Source: Lucifuga dentata
Lineage: Eukaryota > Chordata > Actinopteri > Ophidiiformes > Bythitidae
Direction: 5' to 3'
Assembly: GCA_014773175.1 (NCBI GenBank)
Contig: VXCM01000693.1
Location: 1-64,000 of the forward strand
DNA length: 64,000 bases
The notes beneath the pieces are model-generated. The model saw only the letters and a program-made list of their open reading frames with translations. It did not search any database and was not told where the DNA came from. How positions within the stretch are numbered: position 1 is the first letter of the stretch; each line of letters starts with the position of its first letter. The position numbers and the translations under genes were made by a program. This document shows positions 34,453 to 48,960 of the stretch, one piece after another.

Positions 34453-36814
34453 GAGAAAGTTCTTAATTGTCTGGATGAATGTTTAATTACCTTTCGCCTG
34501 TAGTCCTCCTCATCATTTCTGAGATTGACAGTGATTATGGTGGGAGTGCAGCCTGGTGCCATGATCAGTCAAGGCGCAAGATGACAAGATGAATGGGCTG
34601 ACAATAAATATTAATTTCACTCTGATTATAAACAAACTCTGTGACAACCTTATATTTACAGTCTACAATCTGCAAATATTCAAATCTCCAATTTTCCTCA
34701 CACATTCATTCTCACTTCCACTTTTCTGTTTAGCCATCAAAATCTATTATTATACACCCTCAACCTTTCTCCCATCTGCCTCCCCTTTGCACAGTGTAAT
34801 TAATGTTTTTTCGTCTTGCTCTGTCTTTATTTTCTCTCTGAAATTAATATGGCAGCTGCAGTTACAGGCAGTGTTCCAGGCTATGGATATGGATATGTCC
34901 AGTTATATCCATATCCTTTATTCTCTCACAAACGAGATCACCAAGCTTCTCACAGCAAGCCGTGTTCACTCGGAGGGTGGAGGCAGCACAAAGGCATATG
35001 TGTGTAATCAAATGAGATAGACTGGCTATATATATACCAGATTTAAGAAAATAGGGTTTGTATTTTCTGAGCTCAAGCTTGTACAGTACACATACATTTT
35101 TCCAGGTTCTACTGTTTTCTTTAAAAAAAAAAAAATGCTAATACCCATAGATAGGAGTGTTCATCTTCCTCTTACTGTTTTGTTTGTCTGTGTGTTATGA
35201 TCAAAATTACAGAACTAGGGTTTTCCTTAAAGGAGATCTTGACCAATTTTAAACATGTAATTCAGCTTTTAGGTCTTACAGAGCATTATTTTTATTTTCC
35301 TGTGATACACATTTTTTCCACACTTGTAGTCTTAAGCACAAATACAGAGAGAGATTTTACTTGTTAATGTAAGTCATCTCACCATGTTTTCCAGACATTG
35401 CACATCTCCCTCTTCACCCACAAAAAATCTGTTTTAACATGCTAAAAAAAAAGCTCTCCAAGTTATCTGAAAACTCAATTTAATGTGTAAAATAAAATCA
35501 AGCATTAGTGTCATTACCACCCGCAGCCATCAATAAACAATGCTAAAAATTTATTTTTTCTTTTTCTATTTCTTTGAGGTATAATTTGCTCAAATATCAT
35601 AGTCAATGACTATTTTATTTCTGTGTTTTAACTGAAAGCACTGTAATGGAGAAAACAGTTGAACTACAAAAATGCACTGATCCAATAATGCTTATACATT
35701 ATCATCAAAACATTATTAATCACAACTCCCACTGCCTACAGCATGTCTTTATACCATCATAAATGCATTCTGGATATATGCATAATCTCTTCACAACTTG
35801 AAGAAGTTGGTTTGTTTGTTCAGTGTCTAAATACCAAAACTTCTTGCTGTGAGTGAAGCTGAAGCTCTTATGTTTATCCAGGCACGTTAACATCAGTCTG
35901 CCAATCGGCATCTGAGTCTTGTGCATTTTTGGATATTATCTGCTGCTGTGGTCTCTGAAGTAAATGGTATCGTCTTCATGTGGATCTTAAACTGTGTGAA
36001 TGCTCATTAAAGGGATTTTTTTTCACAGCCATTCTATAAAAAGTATGTTGTTGAGGTGAGAGACCAAATAAAGCTTAACCATCTCATAACTTCAGTCATT
36101 CATTAATTTAGATTGAAGATGTCTTGGTAAGTGGCAGAATGCTGAGCTTTTACTAACAAATGTTCTACAAATAAGATAATCTATAGTGATCTATAGTGTG
36201 CATTTATATTTTTAATCTAAATGCTGATTACAGCAAAGCCCAAGAGAATGATGTTAAAGGAGATAGATGAGCACTAAGAGTGCAGAGGAGACCCTGAGAT
36301 GTGTATAATTAAACACCACTGTGGGAGTGGTGGGGGGACTTTCATTTGTACTTACATGTACAAATGATGTACTAACCTGCTAAATCTATTCTCATCTGTG
36401 AGTGATTTATTAACTGTTGGATACATTGTTTATTACACTCACAGGTTGAGGGATAGAGACAACAGCCATAACTGATGCTTAATTGGAATTTGTTTAATAT
36501 GGCATCATTGTTGTATCACGCTTGATGTCTCCAAAATGAAAATTTAATACATGAACTTTCCTTATTTGTCATAAGGTACATGTAATATGTGTGTGGGATG
36601 GTTTATAGTATGCCCCTATTTAAAATTGGTGCTGTCAAAGTATATGTGCATATATGCCTGATCATATAGTACTACTATCTGAAAAAATATAAAACATTAA
36701 GTGGTATTTTTTTTTATCTTCACATTGCTCATCTATGCCACATAGGTGTTTTGCAAAGATGGCACATAGCCAAACTATGTGAAATATATGTGATGTTACA
36801 CATACATTTCTGAT

Positions 36815-36845
36815 GTGTGTGTGTGTGTGTGTATGTATGTGTACA
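36815..36845. repeat. Short (GT)n microsatellite
   Basis: About 30 bases of GT with TATG interruptions. Confidence 0.8.
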
Positions 36846-39250
36846 TTTGCTCTACATATGTCACCATATTTTTTATTGAAAAACTGTATATTATATTTAT
36901 ATGAGCATTTCTTGGCTATACATATATTGTTATAAATCCAGAAAGGTTATACATATTATCTTCACATGACTGTATATGTAACATATATGCTTACCTTGAC
37001 CTGGTATAGGGCCATATTTTTATACATTGCATTTGGTAGTCACTGTGAATCTTGTTTAGGCACACAGGAACTGGAATCCTTGACATTATAGTAAGTAGAA
37101 GCTGAGATGTCCCAGTATTATGATCACCATTTAGCTGCTCTGCTGCTTTTAGCTACTCCTGCTTTATCTTAAACTGAATTCTGCTGATATAAATCAAATT
37201 ATTCAGTACACATGTGCAATCTAATGCAGTCAATACAAAAAGTTATACTTTTTTACAAGTTTTAATGTAATTTTTTTTGTTGATATTGATATAGATTAAT
37301 CTGTATGGTAATTTCTGATGCTGTAGTTAGTAGTGGTGCTGTTGGTGTGTATTATTTTCAAAAGTGTTAGTAATTATCTGTTCATCCCAAAATACAAGCT
37401 TTAAACTCCATTTAATATAATGCTGTCCAATACAGAAGCACCACTAACCATATGGCCTCAAAAACTGCTCTTACACATTGTAAACCAAATCATGAGTTAA
37501 GTTATAAAAAGGTAGAGGTAAATATTCTTTCTCTAAAAAGAGCAGATACCACAGAAAGAAATAAAATTATATTGCATTCTCTTTGCTGTCGGTGGAATTG
37601 TTGTTTAGTTATTGTCCTTTAAGGTGGTAAATCAGAAAATAGAAAGAGAGCAGGCCTGACTGATGGGCACGGACCACTGACTAGAACCACTTTGTTTCTG
37701 TTCTGTATAATTTTAGTTGACATTAATTGGCATGTTCCAATCTAAGCTCTGCATTCCACCCACATGCCCTCAACTATTGTAATATAAACTGCAATTCTAT
37801 TTCAGGAGAAAATTGGTCCCTTTGTGTTCGCTGAGGGAATTATGCAACAAGCAGGACCCTGCTCATCATTTTAATTGCCACTGTACACAGGAAAAGTTAT
37901 TGTTTTCCCAAACCCCTCACTGCAAAGTGGCTATTGTTAGTGTGGAAATGAAACTTTTGAAAATGGTGAGATAGTATTTGTGTGGATGAGAGGACTGGAT
38001 GTGTGGTAGCTGATGTTTTGGAGAATGAGTGTGTGCCTGGAGGTGACAGAAATGGGCAAGTAATGTTGAATTGAAATAGAATGAACTTTGTTGCTTCCTG
38101 AATTTCCTCCTTCCAGATGTAATTGTTATTGCTTCTGCAGCTGGGAAACAGAGATGGACGCAAAACCCAAGTGCTGACCTTATGTGCACACACTCCTCCT
38201 GCCTAATCATGTAACAGGAATATTATTATTGAAGTAATATTGTTACCTAGAGTTGTGTGAATCATGGAAGAGAAGGAAATGTGGATGGTTTCTCTCTCTG
38301 CAGAGGAATGCATTTCTACACAGAACAGCATGTATTTAAGCTTAATTACCACTGAGACTTTGAAGTTTTCCACTGCTGGCAACACACGCCTTAAATAGTT
38401 AATGGGCTGACTCAACACGATCAGGCCTGTTTCTTGAAGTCAGGGAAAATGGAAAATGATTCCCCACTTATATCATCATCATATGTCACCGATATGAAGA
38501 TGAATTGGGTCTTGTATGCACTTGATCCATAGAGGGTCTACAGCCAACCTCAGATGTAACTGAACTGAATTAAATCAAGAGCCTATGAGCTAACACTTTC
38601 AAATAAGCGGCACATATTAAGATAGTAAGGAACGAATCAGGAAGTAATGGCTGATTTATTAATATAAGTAGTTCAGAATTAGAAATAGCTCAGAATCAAG
38701 GACTGAACAGACTGATACTGTAGTCTGAACTAATATGTAATGATTCATTCCTTGTAATCTGCAAATTGCATCATACTGAGATTTTACTAAAATAATCTAT
38801 CATTACTTCATGAGTACCACACCATTATACCATTTAGTGTATGCTACAGCAAGATGCTGCACTACTTTACAAAAATTATAAGCTATAGTGAGGTAATCAT
38901 GAAACAATGGGAGATAAGAACTACTTATGATGACTGCTTTGCTTAAAAGGGAAACAAAAATTGTATTAAATATGTAAATAATAAGGAAACAATAGTTAGT
39001 TATGATTACTTGCCATTTGGCACCTGATACAAAATTTACAATCAGTGGTGAGTAAGATTCAGAGATGTCCAGGAATTTACCATCACACTGTTAACACTGT
39101 AACAGCAGGCTGGTCTTACAGAAAGTAATGATATCCTCATCTATTACAGTCCTTGATTCAGTTAATTATGAAACACTGGACCCCTAAGTTTTGCATATGT
39201 TTCTTGGTAACTTATCAGAATTTGGTGAACTTCTAAAAATAATTTTATTC

Positions 39251-39275
39251 AAAAAAAAAAAAAAAAAAAAAAAAA
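39251..39275. repeat. Poly-A run
   Basis: A homopolymer of about 24 bases preceded by TTTTATTC on the + strand. Confidence 0.9.
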
Positions 39276-39279
39276 GAAA

Positions 39280-39910
39280 AAAGAGAGATAACATATATAC
39301 ACACACAATAAAAACATACACACATCTATAGAAGAATGTCATTTTCCAATGGCATCACCAAAAACCCTTTCCCGAACACGTCCCATTCAAATACACAGAT
39401 AGCACATCTAGTGAAAAAATAAATAAATAAATAAAAGGGAGAGGGGGCAGCTCAGAAAAATAGATAAATAATTAGGTAAACACAACAACAAGGACAACAT
39501 CAACCTTAATTGTAGTAAAGTTTGAAGAGAGCACTAACAGATATGCTCAAAAAGGCATGAAAGCCCTAAATATGTCATAAAGGACTGCCATGTCAGCGTG
39601 TTCAGATAAAACAAAAACCGTATTCTTTAGAGATGAAAAATATTAATTTGTTAATCCATTGTTTCGAAGTAGGGGCATCTTTCTTTTTCTTATACCTGAG
39701 AATAGGTTTTAAACTGAGAGAGGAAAGAGGCTGATGTACTTTCTTAAAATTTAAAGTTTCTTCAGAGATATCCAGAGTTATTAAAATGGGGTATTCCGAG
39801 CATTTCAGAGAAAATTCCAAAATTATCAGACCAATACTTTAATATTTTAGAACAAAGAGCAAACCGTATTGCTTCTTCCACACTGCGCTTTTCACAAAAT
39901 GTGGATTTTG
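39280..39910 (-). mobile_element. L1-like LINE 3' fragment (tentative)
   Basis: On the minus strand, 39910 downward reads EKRSVEEAIRFALCSKILKYW and then SDNFGIFSEMLGIPHF before stops, resembling the C-terminal FW..VF.IFSEMFG block of fish L1-type ORF2. The following part (39530-39280) is the non-coding repeat shared with 31556-31800. Several stops mean it is a dead fragment. Similarity is from memory and weak. Confidence 0.35.
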
Positions 39911-40199
39911 TGAACTTTATTGTAAACTGTTGCCATTTGAAATAAACCAGTCAGCGACTCAGATATGACAGACAAAACATTTGAAGTGACAAACTATGCA
40001 ACTTGCCTCTTGAGTTTGTGAAGAGCCATGACACTCCACAGGAGTGCGATTCACTTTTAATGAGAGACAAGTGAATGGGGAGTTGTGGTGTTCATCATAG
40101 TGAGAAGCAGAAAGATGATGCTCCTTTCTCTTTTCTCATCTTTCTAAATTTAGTTTGAGAGTCTGGAAAGCTCTTTCTACATGTGTGTTTTTGGCTTAT

Positions 40200-40862
40200 C
40201 ATTGGGAGTTAAATAGGCTGGCACCATCCGCGGGGAATGCGGTGAACTAAAAATCAGATTTGACAGTTTTTAAGTTTTACTTTTATTTCTACTGTAAGTC
40301 AGCTCGGTTGCAGGAATACAGTCAGGTTAGTGAAAGGCGAGAGCAGCACGCTCTCATTGCATGCGTGGAGAGAGAGAGAGAGGCTGCATGTGTGTGTGCT
40401 GAAGGTGCGACAGAGGTATTTCTCAACTGCTCTTATTTGCATAAATACGCATCTAAAACAGAAAATACAGTGCAAAAATGCAATTTAGCTTAGATCAACA
40501 TGTCTCTGAGTGTAAAAAATAATTTAGAATAGTCTTTAATTACGATTCTTGTGGACATATGAGCACTCGGGCGTTATATTGCTCCGATCTGTCAGGCAAA
40601 ACTTGTAGAGAACCAAAGGGAGTTTGCCACACTTGCCAACGTGAAGACGACTTCAGGACCAAGGACAGATCCAAACAACTGCGCGACAGACATGCAGAAA
40701 ATGAAGCACATCTGGATCCTGCTGCTCACATGAAGCTCTTCCTATCATTCTGAGCACTTTCACGTTGTTTCTGGACTGTTGTGAGGAGGAAAGAACCCTC
40801 AGATTTCTGCTCGGAGACCCGCAAATACACCCAGAGATTCATCTATACACAGGTACAACCAG
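40200..40862 (+). promoter_or_regulatory. grm2: Candidate grm2 promoter and non-coding first exon
   Basis: This block has more CpG than its surroundings (CCGCGGGGAATGCGG, GGCGAGAGCAGCACGC, CTCGGGCG, GCGCGACAG) and ends with a perfect donor, CAACCAG|GTAAGA, at 40863. The next coding exon has an acceptor at 45138-45139 and 103 bases of untranslated sequence before the ATG, so grm2 needs an upstream non-coding exon; mammalian GRM2 also has one. Several upstream ATGs lie in the block. The transcription start is not visible and I see no clear TATA box. Confidence 0.45.
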
Positions 40863-41378
40863 GTAAGAAGCGGACCCATTTTTAAATGCAATTTTAGGTA
40901 ATTCTTTCCTGATATACAACTGTTTTTAATGAAATTCTGTTACGTTGCTATTTCGTTATTCATAATCGACGTGCCTCGGTAAGTTTTAATTATTGCAGCT
41001 GTACGTAATCGTCATCCTATAGTTTTTTAATTTTTGTTTTTATCACGTTTCCCACAGCATTACGGTACCTAAAATCATACGCCTTTAATTATAACGAATT
41101 AATGGATTCATCCTTTTTCCAAACATTCCACTTTATTTCACAAGCATCTCAGGTTCATATTAGTTTAAATCATATAGGGTGGCTCTCAAAGCGTGTATGA
41201 TCTAATTTAAACTGCAGTTTAACTAATAATAGTTGAGGCTGTTTTATTTTCACATCATTTGGCACCCAAATGCATAACTGTGTATTCGTGTCCACAGATA
41301 AAACTGTGAAGTTGTTCCCTAAGATTCCCCATTGAACCTGACAAAATATTCAACTCTAATTAATATTGTCTCGCCTAA

Positions 41379-41416
41379 AAAAAACAAAACAAAACAAAAC
41401 AAACAAAAAAAAAAAC
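41379..41416. repeat. (AAAAC)n microsatellite
   Basis: Tandem AAAAC units running into an A-rich stretch. Confidence 0.85.
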
Positions 41417-43722
41417 TTAATTCAATAACGCATTATTGGCTCGTCTGACAACAATAGTAATCCAATTACAGCTTGCTTTCGGGCTGAGCCCTAAACAATA
41501 TAATAACTGCCTGTTGTGAAAATAATTGTGTTGTTTCAGTTTTCAAGATTGATGAAAATATTTGCTCGGTACAGTAAATAATTGGTTTGGCACTGAATAG
41601 TCATCACATGCATCTATATTGTTGTGAAGCAGACAGGAGGTGTTGTAGCAGCAGGATTTCTTTCAGTGATAGATCAGATTCTGTTTTACCAACCACAGGT
41701 CTTAATGAAGGATTTGTTGGGTGGTGCCACTATGATTCCTTGCCATTTAATAAGAACATAGCCTACCTATTGTAGCCAACCTCAGTCACATAGCTGCATT
41801 GTAGTGCAGTTTGCAATATATAAAATGAAGTTGAATGTGTATGTGATTTAGGGCCAATGACTTTCCTAATGAGTAAACATCCTGCTGGTATATAAACATA
41901 AAAATTTTGTCAAGAGTTCTTAGAATCTTACAAACCTGACAAGCAGACATTGGACTCTGCTATTTATATGAAACAGATCTATAAGTACATTCAGATGGCT
42001 GCTGGCTGCTGCAGAGAGCTCCTAATTCCTTCATCTGACAAGTCCAGGTGGAGGGATAAACTGTGTCCCCACTGGAAATAATATAATGAGGAAATCAAGC
42101 ACTGTTATGGTGGCTGCAGATTTTTCTTCTTTCTCTGTTCCAGTTTCTGCTTGGAGGAGCTACTAAACTTTAGATTGGATTACTCAACTTATCTAGGAAT
42201 GGATAAGAACTTGCTTTATATTTGCATACTGAATGATACTTGGTGATTTGTGTTTCTACTCCTAGTTTACTGAATAATAAGAAAAGCTGCTGTCCTGTTG
42301 CATTATATGGGCTTCCTGGAATAAGCTGACAGTACCTTTGCGTATATAGTCCATCCTGCAGATTTGCTCATAATAAGGAGAACGAAATACTTTGCTATTA
42401 TCACCTGTTAAAAATTAGTCTCTTAAACATCTGAAATTATTTTTTAAAATATTATGTACTTTTAAATCTTAGCTCTGTGTTTAAGCTTTTATTACTAAAT
42501 AGGCTCAATGATTCATTTTAGTGGATTAGACTCTAAATTAAATGTATGCCTGCATGTATTCAACAAGAGTGTTTACAGGCTTTATGCCAAACAAACATAA
42601 TAGCAATGTTTAAAAGCTTAAGCTGATATGGAAGTTGAAATCATTACCAATGATTATTTAAAATTTTCATATAATTAACACATTGAATATTTCACTGCTG
42701 ATTTGCCTGTTTAACATGCCTGATAATGTGAGGAGCTGAATGAATCAATGCAGATCAGAATGGACTTAAACTTGCCCTCAATCCCCAAACCATCTCTTCA
42801 GCTCATTGTCAAAACTTGAATAGCATCATTTTTCTCCATAGATACAAACGCATATTGTACATGCCAATTACCATCATTGCTGAAAGCAAATCTGCAGCGA
42901 GTCATACATTACACATTTGCTATATTTGGATAACACAATAAGGAGTGATGTTCTCAAAGCATCATCTTTATGTTGCTAATGTTGGAGGAATCATTTCTGT
43001 GCTAGGCTGGAGCGGTAATGCATTAGCTGGTAGTTCAAAGCTGAGTAAAGCACGCTGTCATTTCTTTTTGAACTTGCCTTTCAGAGGGAATATTGTGCAG
43101 AGACAGCTGGAGAGCGGGTGACTGGGCTGCTGAGTGAGAGTGTGATAACTGTTTCCACATCAAGATAGTTTAATGATGTGATGGAGACCTTGTAGAAGCA
43201 GAAGCAGGTTTAACATTAAACACAGGCTGAGCTTTAAGAGTCTGATAACATGTTTTAAATAACTGGTAGGAATAATGGCTTCGATCATTTTCATGTCCTC
43301 TTCAGACTCATTTGTTTTCACTTCTGAAAAGATTTCAGGGTCTGTTCTGGACCTTCAACCTCACAGTAACCTAGTTTGCATAAGCTTGCCTAACTGGCTG
43401 TACCTTATTGCACTATTAATTCACTCTGTGACACAGTCGTTACAACCAGAAAACCTCCATCTGCTCCAACAAAAGACAGCGCAGAAGAGCAATTACATTC
43501 TAGTTACTCTATCACCTTGATTCTAATAATAGGCCAAATGTGACAGGGGGAGTGATGCCAAACAGCTCCTTCTATGCTACACATTTATTTTACATTATGA
43601 TATCAATAGAAAATAAGATTCATCAATGCACTTTGAATTTTCCCAATCACAATGGGATGTGGTATCTATATGGGAGGAAACTCAGAAACTGTTATACTTG
43701 TTTCCCCTTGTTTTCTCTCGGG

Positions 43723-43757
43723 TTTTTTTTTTTTTTTTTTNTTTTTTTTTTTTTTTT
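43723..43757. repeat. Poly-T run with a gap base
   Basis: T homopolymer with one N at 43741. Confidence 0.9.
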
Positions 43758-45060
43758 GGACTGGAATGTCACATAATATTTGTCAATCCCTCCTGCAAAG
43801 GTATGTCTGCGCACGCCCACACACATCAAATGAACGTATCTGTGTGTAGCTGCAGATGCTGGTGTTTGCTGCATACACCACTGTGGGGGGTTTTCTGCCT
43901 ATGTTAGCATGGAAACAGGACACACTGTGATAGAATAGGATGGTGCTTAAGAGATATACTAATAATAGAACTCTGATAATACATTGGATTCTACAGTTTG
44001 ACACATTTTCATGTAATGTTATAGTGCCAGCAACAACAATGCATGACAGAATAGGAAAAGTCAGGAATAAGCCTCCCACAAATCCTTAATGGAAAGCTGA
44101 GCTCTGCGGGTTTATCAGTATGAGACCTTTTAAACCTCAAAACTTCTAAATATTACCGCCAACAATGTGTAGTAACAATACATGTGTGTAGTTATGATGT
44201 GTCATAGCTGCTTCCCTCTGACTTTCAAATCAAATGACTAATTCCTTACAAAACTGCTGTTTATATTAGTGGGTCTAAAAAGACTGGCTGCTGAGGCTGA
44301 AATTAATGTGTTTGTCAACACATTATCCCTCACATGAGATTGGCTCCTACACTCTGGTAGAGGACTCTGCTTGACTAGTCCACCTCTCTAATCAGACATC
44401 GTAACAAGTCCTAATGAGATCTAAACCTGTAACCTCAACATGATAGGAATCTATATTAGCATACTTGTCTCGCTGCCCATTTCACTGCAGCCCAGCCCTT
44501 ATTTTTTTTATCTCCCATGTTTCCATGGCAACCCCAGCCATTGAAGAGAGCCACCAGCTATGAGATATTCCCACTGAAAATTATGTTTTCCCAAAAGATG
44601 CCTTAAATATCTATAAATGATTGATATGGTCACACAGCAGAGGTAATTCAGAATGTGTAAATATATTTCACACTGAGATCGCCAAGAGCCTGGCTTCTGT
44701 AATTTCTCATTCAGTTTCATTTGAAAAAAAAAGTTTAACCTGCCTTTGTTGATTTCATTACCGGCCTGAAATGTTAAAGGATCACTTTCAAGAGCAGGTT
44801 TAGATATATAGACTGCCTTTATATCAATGCACATTTTTTAAAAATATGAGACTTGCCAAAATGACAGACGTTACAGTACTAATCAAAAATTATGAAAAAG
44901 AAGAAAAAAATGTGCAATGGATGTAAATTGTCAGAGGGCAAGAATAATGCTGTAAATGAATAACATTACATCTTTTACTGAACTGTTTCATCCCGGTTGA
45001 CTTAAATACATGCTTAAAAAAAAACATGAAAAAAATGAGGAAGCAGACAGACACACACAT

Positions 45061-45099
45061 AGAATAGAATAGAATAGAATAGAATAGAATAGAATAGAA
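45061..45099. repeat. (AATAG)n microsatellite
   Basis: Eight near-perfect AGAAT units about 40 bases before the grm2 acceptor. Confidence 0.9.
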
Positions 45100-45139
45100 C
45101 ACTGTAGGTGTAACTTCATTTCCTTTCTTTCTTTTCAAG

Positions 45140-45797
<658 letters not shown>

Positions 45798-46197
45798 TGA
45801 CAGTAAGGAAATTGTGTGTCGTGTGCATGTTTGAATTCAGAGAAAAGGCCAAAACATGGCACTGCAATATCACTGTAATCACTTAATGTGCAATTTAAAA
45901 TACCATTTGTACATTAAGTTTTGCAAGCAGCACAAAATGATCAAGTGAAAGTTTTACTGAAGTCATGCTCCTGTTTCATTTGTGATATTCTAATGCTAAT
46001 TCATAATGTTGTATCTGTGTATTCAGTCCCTCCATCAAATTTTGATATATTTCTAAAAATCAAACAATTTCTGCTAATATTGCAAAGATTTGCATTTTTG
46101 ATCTCCTCTAACACTTTGATACACTCACTCATTTGCTCACTCGATTTTGTCTCCATGTTTGCTCTCTTTTGTTCATTTGTTCATTCTTTCACTCATT

Positions 46198-46331
46198 CAT
46201 TGGTTATTCTGTCGTGCATATGTTTTCTTGCACATTCATTCGTTCATTCGTTCATTCATTCATTCATTCATTCATTCATTCATTCATTCCTCATTCATTC
46301 ATTCATTCATTTTTGTTTGTTCATTTATTCA
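46198..46331. repeat. (ATTC)n microsatellite
   Basis: Tandem ATTC with TTCG variants and short interruptions; it gives Ser-Phe-Ile-His repeats in chance open frames. Confidence 0.9.
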
Positions 46332-46386
46332 TTCAGTATGTTTTGTGGTACTTTCAGATGTACTAATACTGATACTTAGATACAGG

Positions 46387-46450
46387 ACTCACTCACTCAC
46401 TCACTCACTCACTCACTCACTCACTCACTCACTCACTCACTCACTCACTT
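46387..46450. repeat. (CACT)n microsatellite
   Basis: About 15 perfect tandem CACT units, 56 bases after the ATTC array. Confidence 0.95.
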
Positions 46451-48037
46451 TTACACAACAGATAATACCCGAGATGCCTTGCATCTGCCCCTTTTCCAAG
46501 CCAAATGACTGTACTCAGTAATTCTTCAGTATCAAGAATTTCTGCTTTGGTGGGAATAAAAATCCACTTGGGATGTTGTTGTTTGAAGCATCAACATTCA
46601 CTGAAACATCTGTCTCTTTGTCAGCAACTTAACTTCCTCCATGCAGAGAAAACTGACCTTTCACACACGTATGAAAGGTTACCAGAGACTATGCATCTGA
46701 GCATACTTGATTAATGCTGACTCCCTTCACACCATAATTACCATGATGCACAGGGTGTTACAGAGACAAAGTGTGTATGAATAATTTGCTTACAGTTTCC
46801 ATTAACTCCAGTTTGCAACCCATTTATAATACGTACACATATACAGACACACACAAAATCCAAGGCTATATTTTAGGAAGCTCAATTTGTTGCTACACAT
46901 TTACAGATAGTTTGTATTAGCAGTGTGTGTTGCTTTGCCTAATTCTCATATAATCATAGAGACTTAATTTAATTTCACCTCATAAAAACTTAAAAATATT
47001 GGGATAATGTTAAGTTATTAGCTCATGCAAAAGCACCATTGTTGGCTTGATTAATTTATTTGAATAGCTAAAACAAAGAAGAAAAGAAAACATGTAAGAT
47101 ATTAAGTTGTTGAATTTGAAAAAAAGATGATAATACTACAAACAATGGCTGTATTTAACAGTCACATTACATTTACATGCTGGAAATTGTTACATGGCAT
47201 AAATTAAGCATAACATAAACATTTAAACCTGGAATTACAACTGAAAAAAGTTGCATAAATCAGTGTTTCTGAATAGGAATACTTTAGGAATAGGACTACT
47301 TTTCATTATTATGTTTATCAGCTTTCATATGAATACTGATTAAGTGTGGGTGCTGTTGTACATATTGTATGTGATGTGCATTGCTGTTGAAAATGTTCAG
47401 TTAATGAATGCATTTCAAATAATTTAGTATTAGGGTGGTGATCTTACATTACAGCAGCAGTTCAGTGTTTGTGCTGATTAATAATTCATTTGTGGTGGTC
47501 AACCTCAACAACAGTGGAGGGCTTGAAGCATCACTAAACAGCAACAAACAGCTACTGCACAGAATTAAAAGTTATATTCATATGCAACCAATTTGCTGAG
47601 AAAGAAATGAACTGCCTTCTGGAATATATTCTTTATTAACTTATTATTATGGATATTAAACATAGCTGAATATATCTGCTAAATTGTTACAAAAACCCTT
47701 TTTTGGAGACACATTCATGTTGAATGTAACATATCTATAAAAATTTCATTATCAACCTTTTCCAAGTTGGTTTTCTTAAATATCCTCTACTGGTAATGAA
47801 AGCACAATTAAGGTAAAGTGGCTTAAGGTTGGGCAACTAAAATTACTTGGTTAAGGAAAGGTCACGGTCATGATTAAATGGAAATTTGCAGTTTGACTTC
47901 CTGTATAGTTCTGGACATGAACCCCAAACCCTGATCTCCTCCCCCCTGAAGATTTTTGTACTACTTCCTGCTTTGGCACAATGCACATGTTGCTATTGAA
48001 AGTCATCAAGGAACAATTTTATTTTGTAGGAAACGTA

Positions 48038-48960
48038 ATTGTAGTTAAGTCAAGTCAAGTTAATTTGTATAGCCCATATCACATACAACGTTTCAAAGGG
48101 CTTAACAGGCCCAAAACGATTCCCAACCCAGCCTAAGCTCTCTAAGAAGACCAGGAAAAACTCCCTAAAAACAAACAAACAAACAACAAAAAAACAAACA
48201 AACAAACAAAAAAAAATCATTAATATATAAGGAAAAAAAATGCACAGGCTTTGTGTATCCTGGCAGCCTGCATGGAAGCAATGAGGACACATCTGAAAGC
48301 CCTCTGAAGGGATGAGCCAGCACATCTGAGGGGAGTCAGCTGGGCTCAGCAAACACCACCAGGCTAGGACATCGTCAGGGTCGGAAGCCACATGGCCGAC
48401 CAGTAGGCTAGACTTCTGGACATAGCTGTGCTTCAGGACCCCACACATAAGTGTGGCGAGGGTCTGCCGCATCCAAAATAACAGAATGGTGAATTAGAAG
48501 AGTGGACAGTAACAATGGTAAGAGCCATGTGACAGTGGGAGGACCTTGTAACCAAATAAATGCTGCTTACAACTACGGCTGAACTAAAAGCCTAACTAAG
48601 CCTGACATAGACCAAGGCTGGGTCAGTCATTGCCCCACACTAGAGACTTTGTTTACTTTGTATTGATATATGGGGGGGGNGGGGGATCACAAAAGGTTGA
48701 TTTGGCATCTAGCATTAAACATTGCAAGAGAGTCAGCCTCTTTTACAGTTGCAAGTAATATATTCCAGAGAAGAGGAGCATGGTAGCAGAAGGTTCTGTT
48801 TCCTATGGATTTTGTCATAGTCCATGGAATAACAAGCAGTCCTGCCTGCTGGTAAGCACATGGAGGAACACATGGTGATATGAGGTTTGTTAAGTATAGC
48901 AGAAAATGCATTTCAGTTCGATATGAACTTTCACATGAACTTCTCAATGAATCTGCACTT
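48038..48960 (-). repeat. Interspersed repeat with an L2-like tail
   Basis: The left 130 bases are the reverse complement of an L2-like 3' end (AAGTCAAGTCAAGTTAATTT, GTATAGCCCATATCAC, TTTCAAAGGGCTTAACAGG). The sequence to about 48960 has no open frame of note, but has the look of LINE 3' UTR or composite SINE text (CCAGAGAAGAGGAGCATGGT, AGCAGAAGGTTCTG). A poly-G run with an N is at 48673-48685. Only the left part is well supported. Confidence 0.42.

Larger units (their letters stand above)
33273..34460 (+). other. tex264: Probable tex264 3' UTR
   Basis: From the stop codon there is no AATAAA until 34447-34452, so the 3' UTR may be about 1.2 kb and include the TTAA MITE. An ATTAAA variant lies inside the MITE near 33665 and could be used instead. 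Which site is used cannot be told from sequence alone. Confidence 0.4.
34461..40199. other. Intergenic region between tex264 and grm2
   Basis: AT-rich DNA with no conserved frame. It holds a short GT microsatellite (36815-36845), a poly-A run (39251-39275) and an L1-like minus-strand fragment (39280-39910). In 34600-36700 and 37000-39200 I see nothing beyond short chance open frames. Confidence 0.6.
40863..45139 (+). other. grm2: Predicted first intron of grm2
   Basis: It runs from the strong GTAAGA donor at 40863 to the TTTCTTTCTTTTCAAG acceptor ending at 45139. It contains an AAAAC microsatellite (41379-41416), a poly-T run with N (43723-43757) and an AATAG microsatellite (45061-45099). 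The rest shows no conserved frame. Confidence 0.45.

Noticed and set aside
46198..46450. Tandem arrays as a possible CRISPR
   Set aside because: Units are four bases with no spacers; these are microsatellites in vertebrate DNA.
45921..46521. Open frames with Ser-Phe-Ile-His or Thr-His-Ser-Leu repeats
   Set aside because: They result from ATTC and CACT microsatellites in a grm2 intron.
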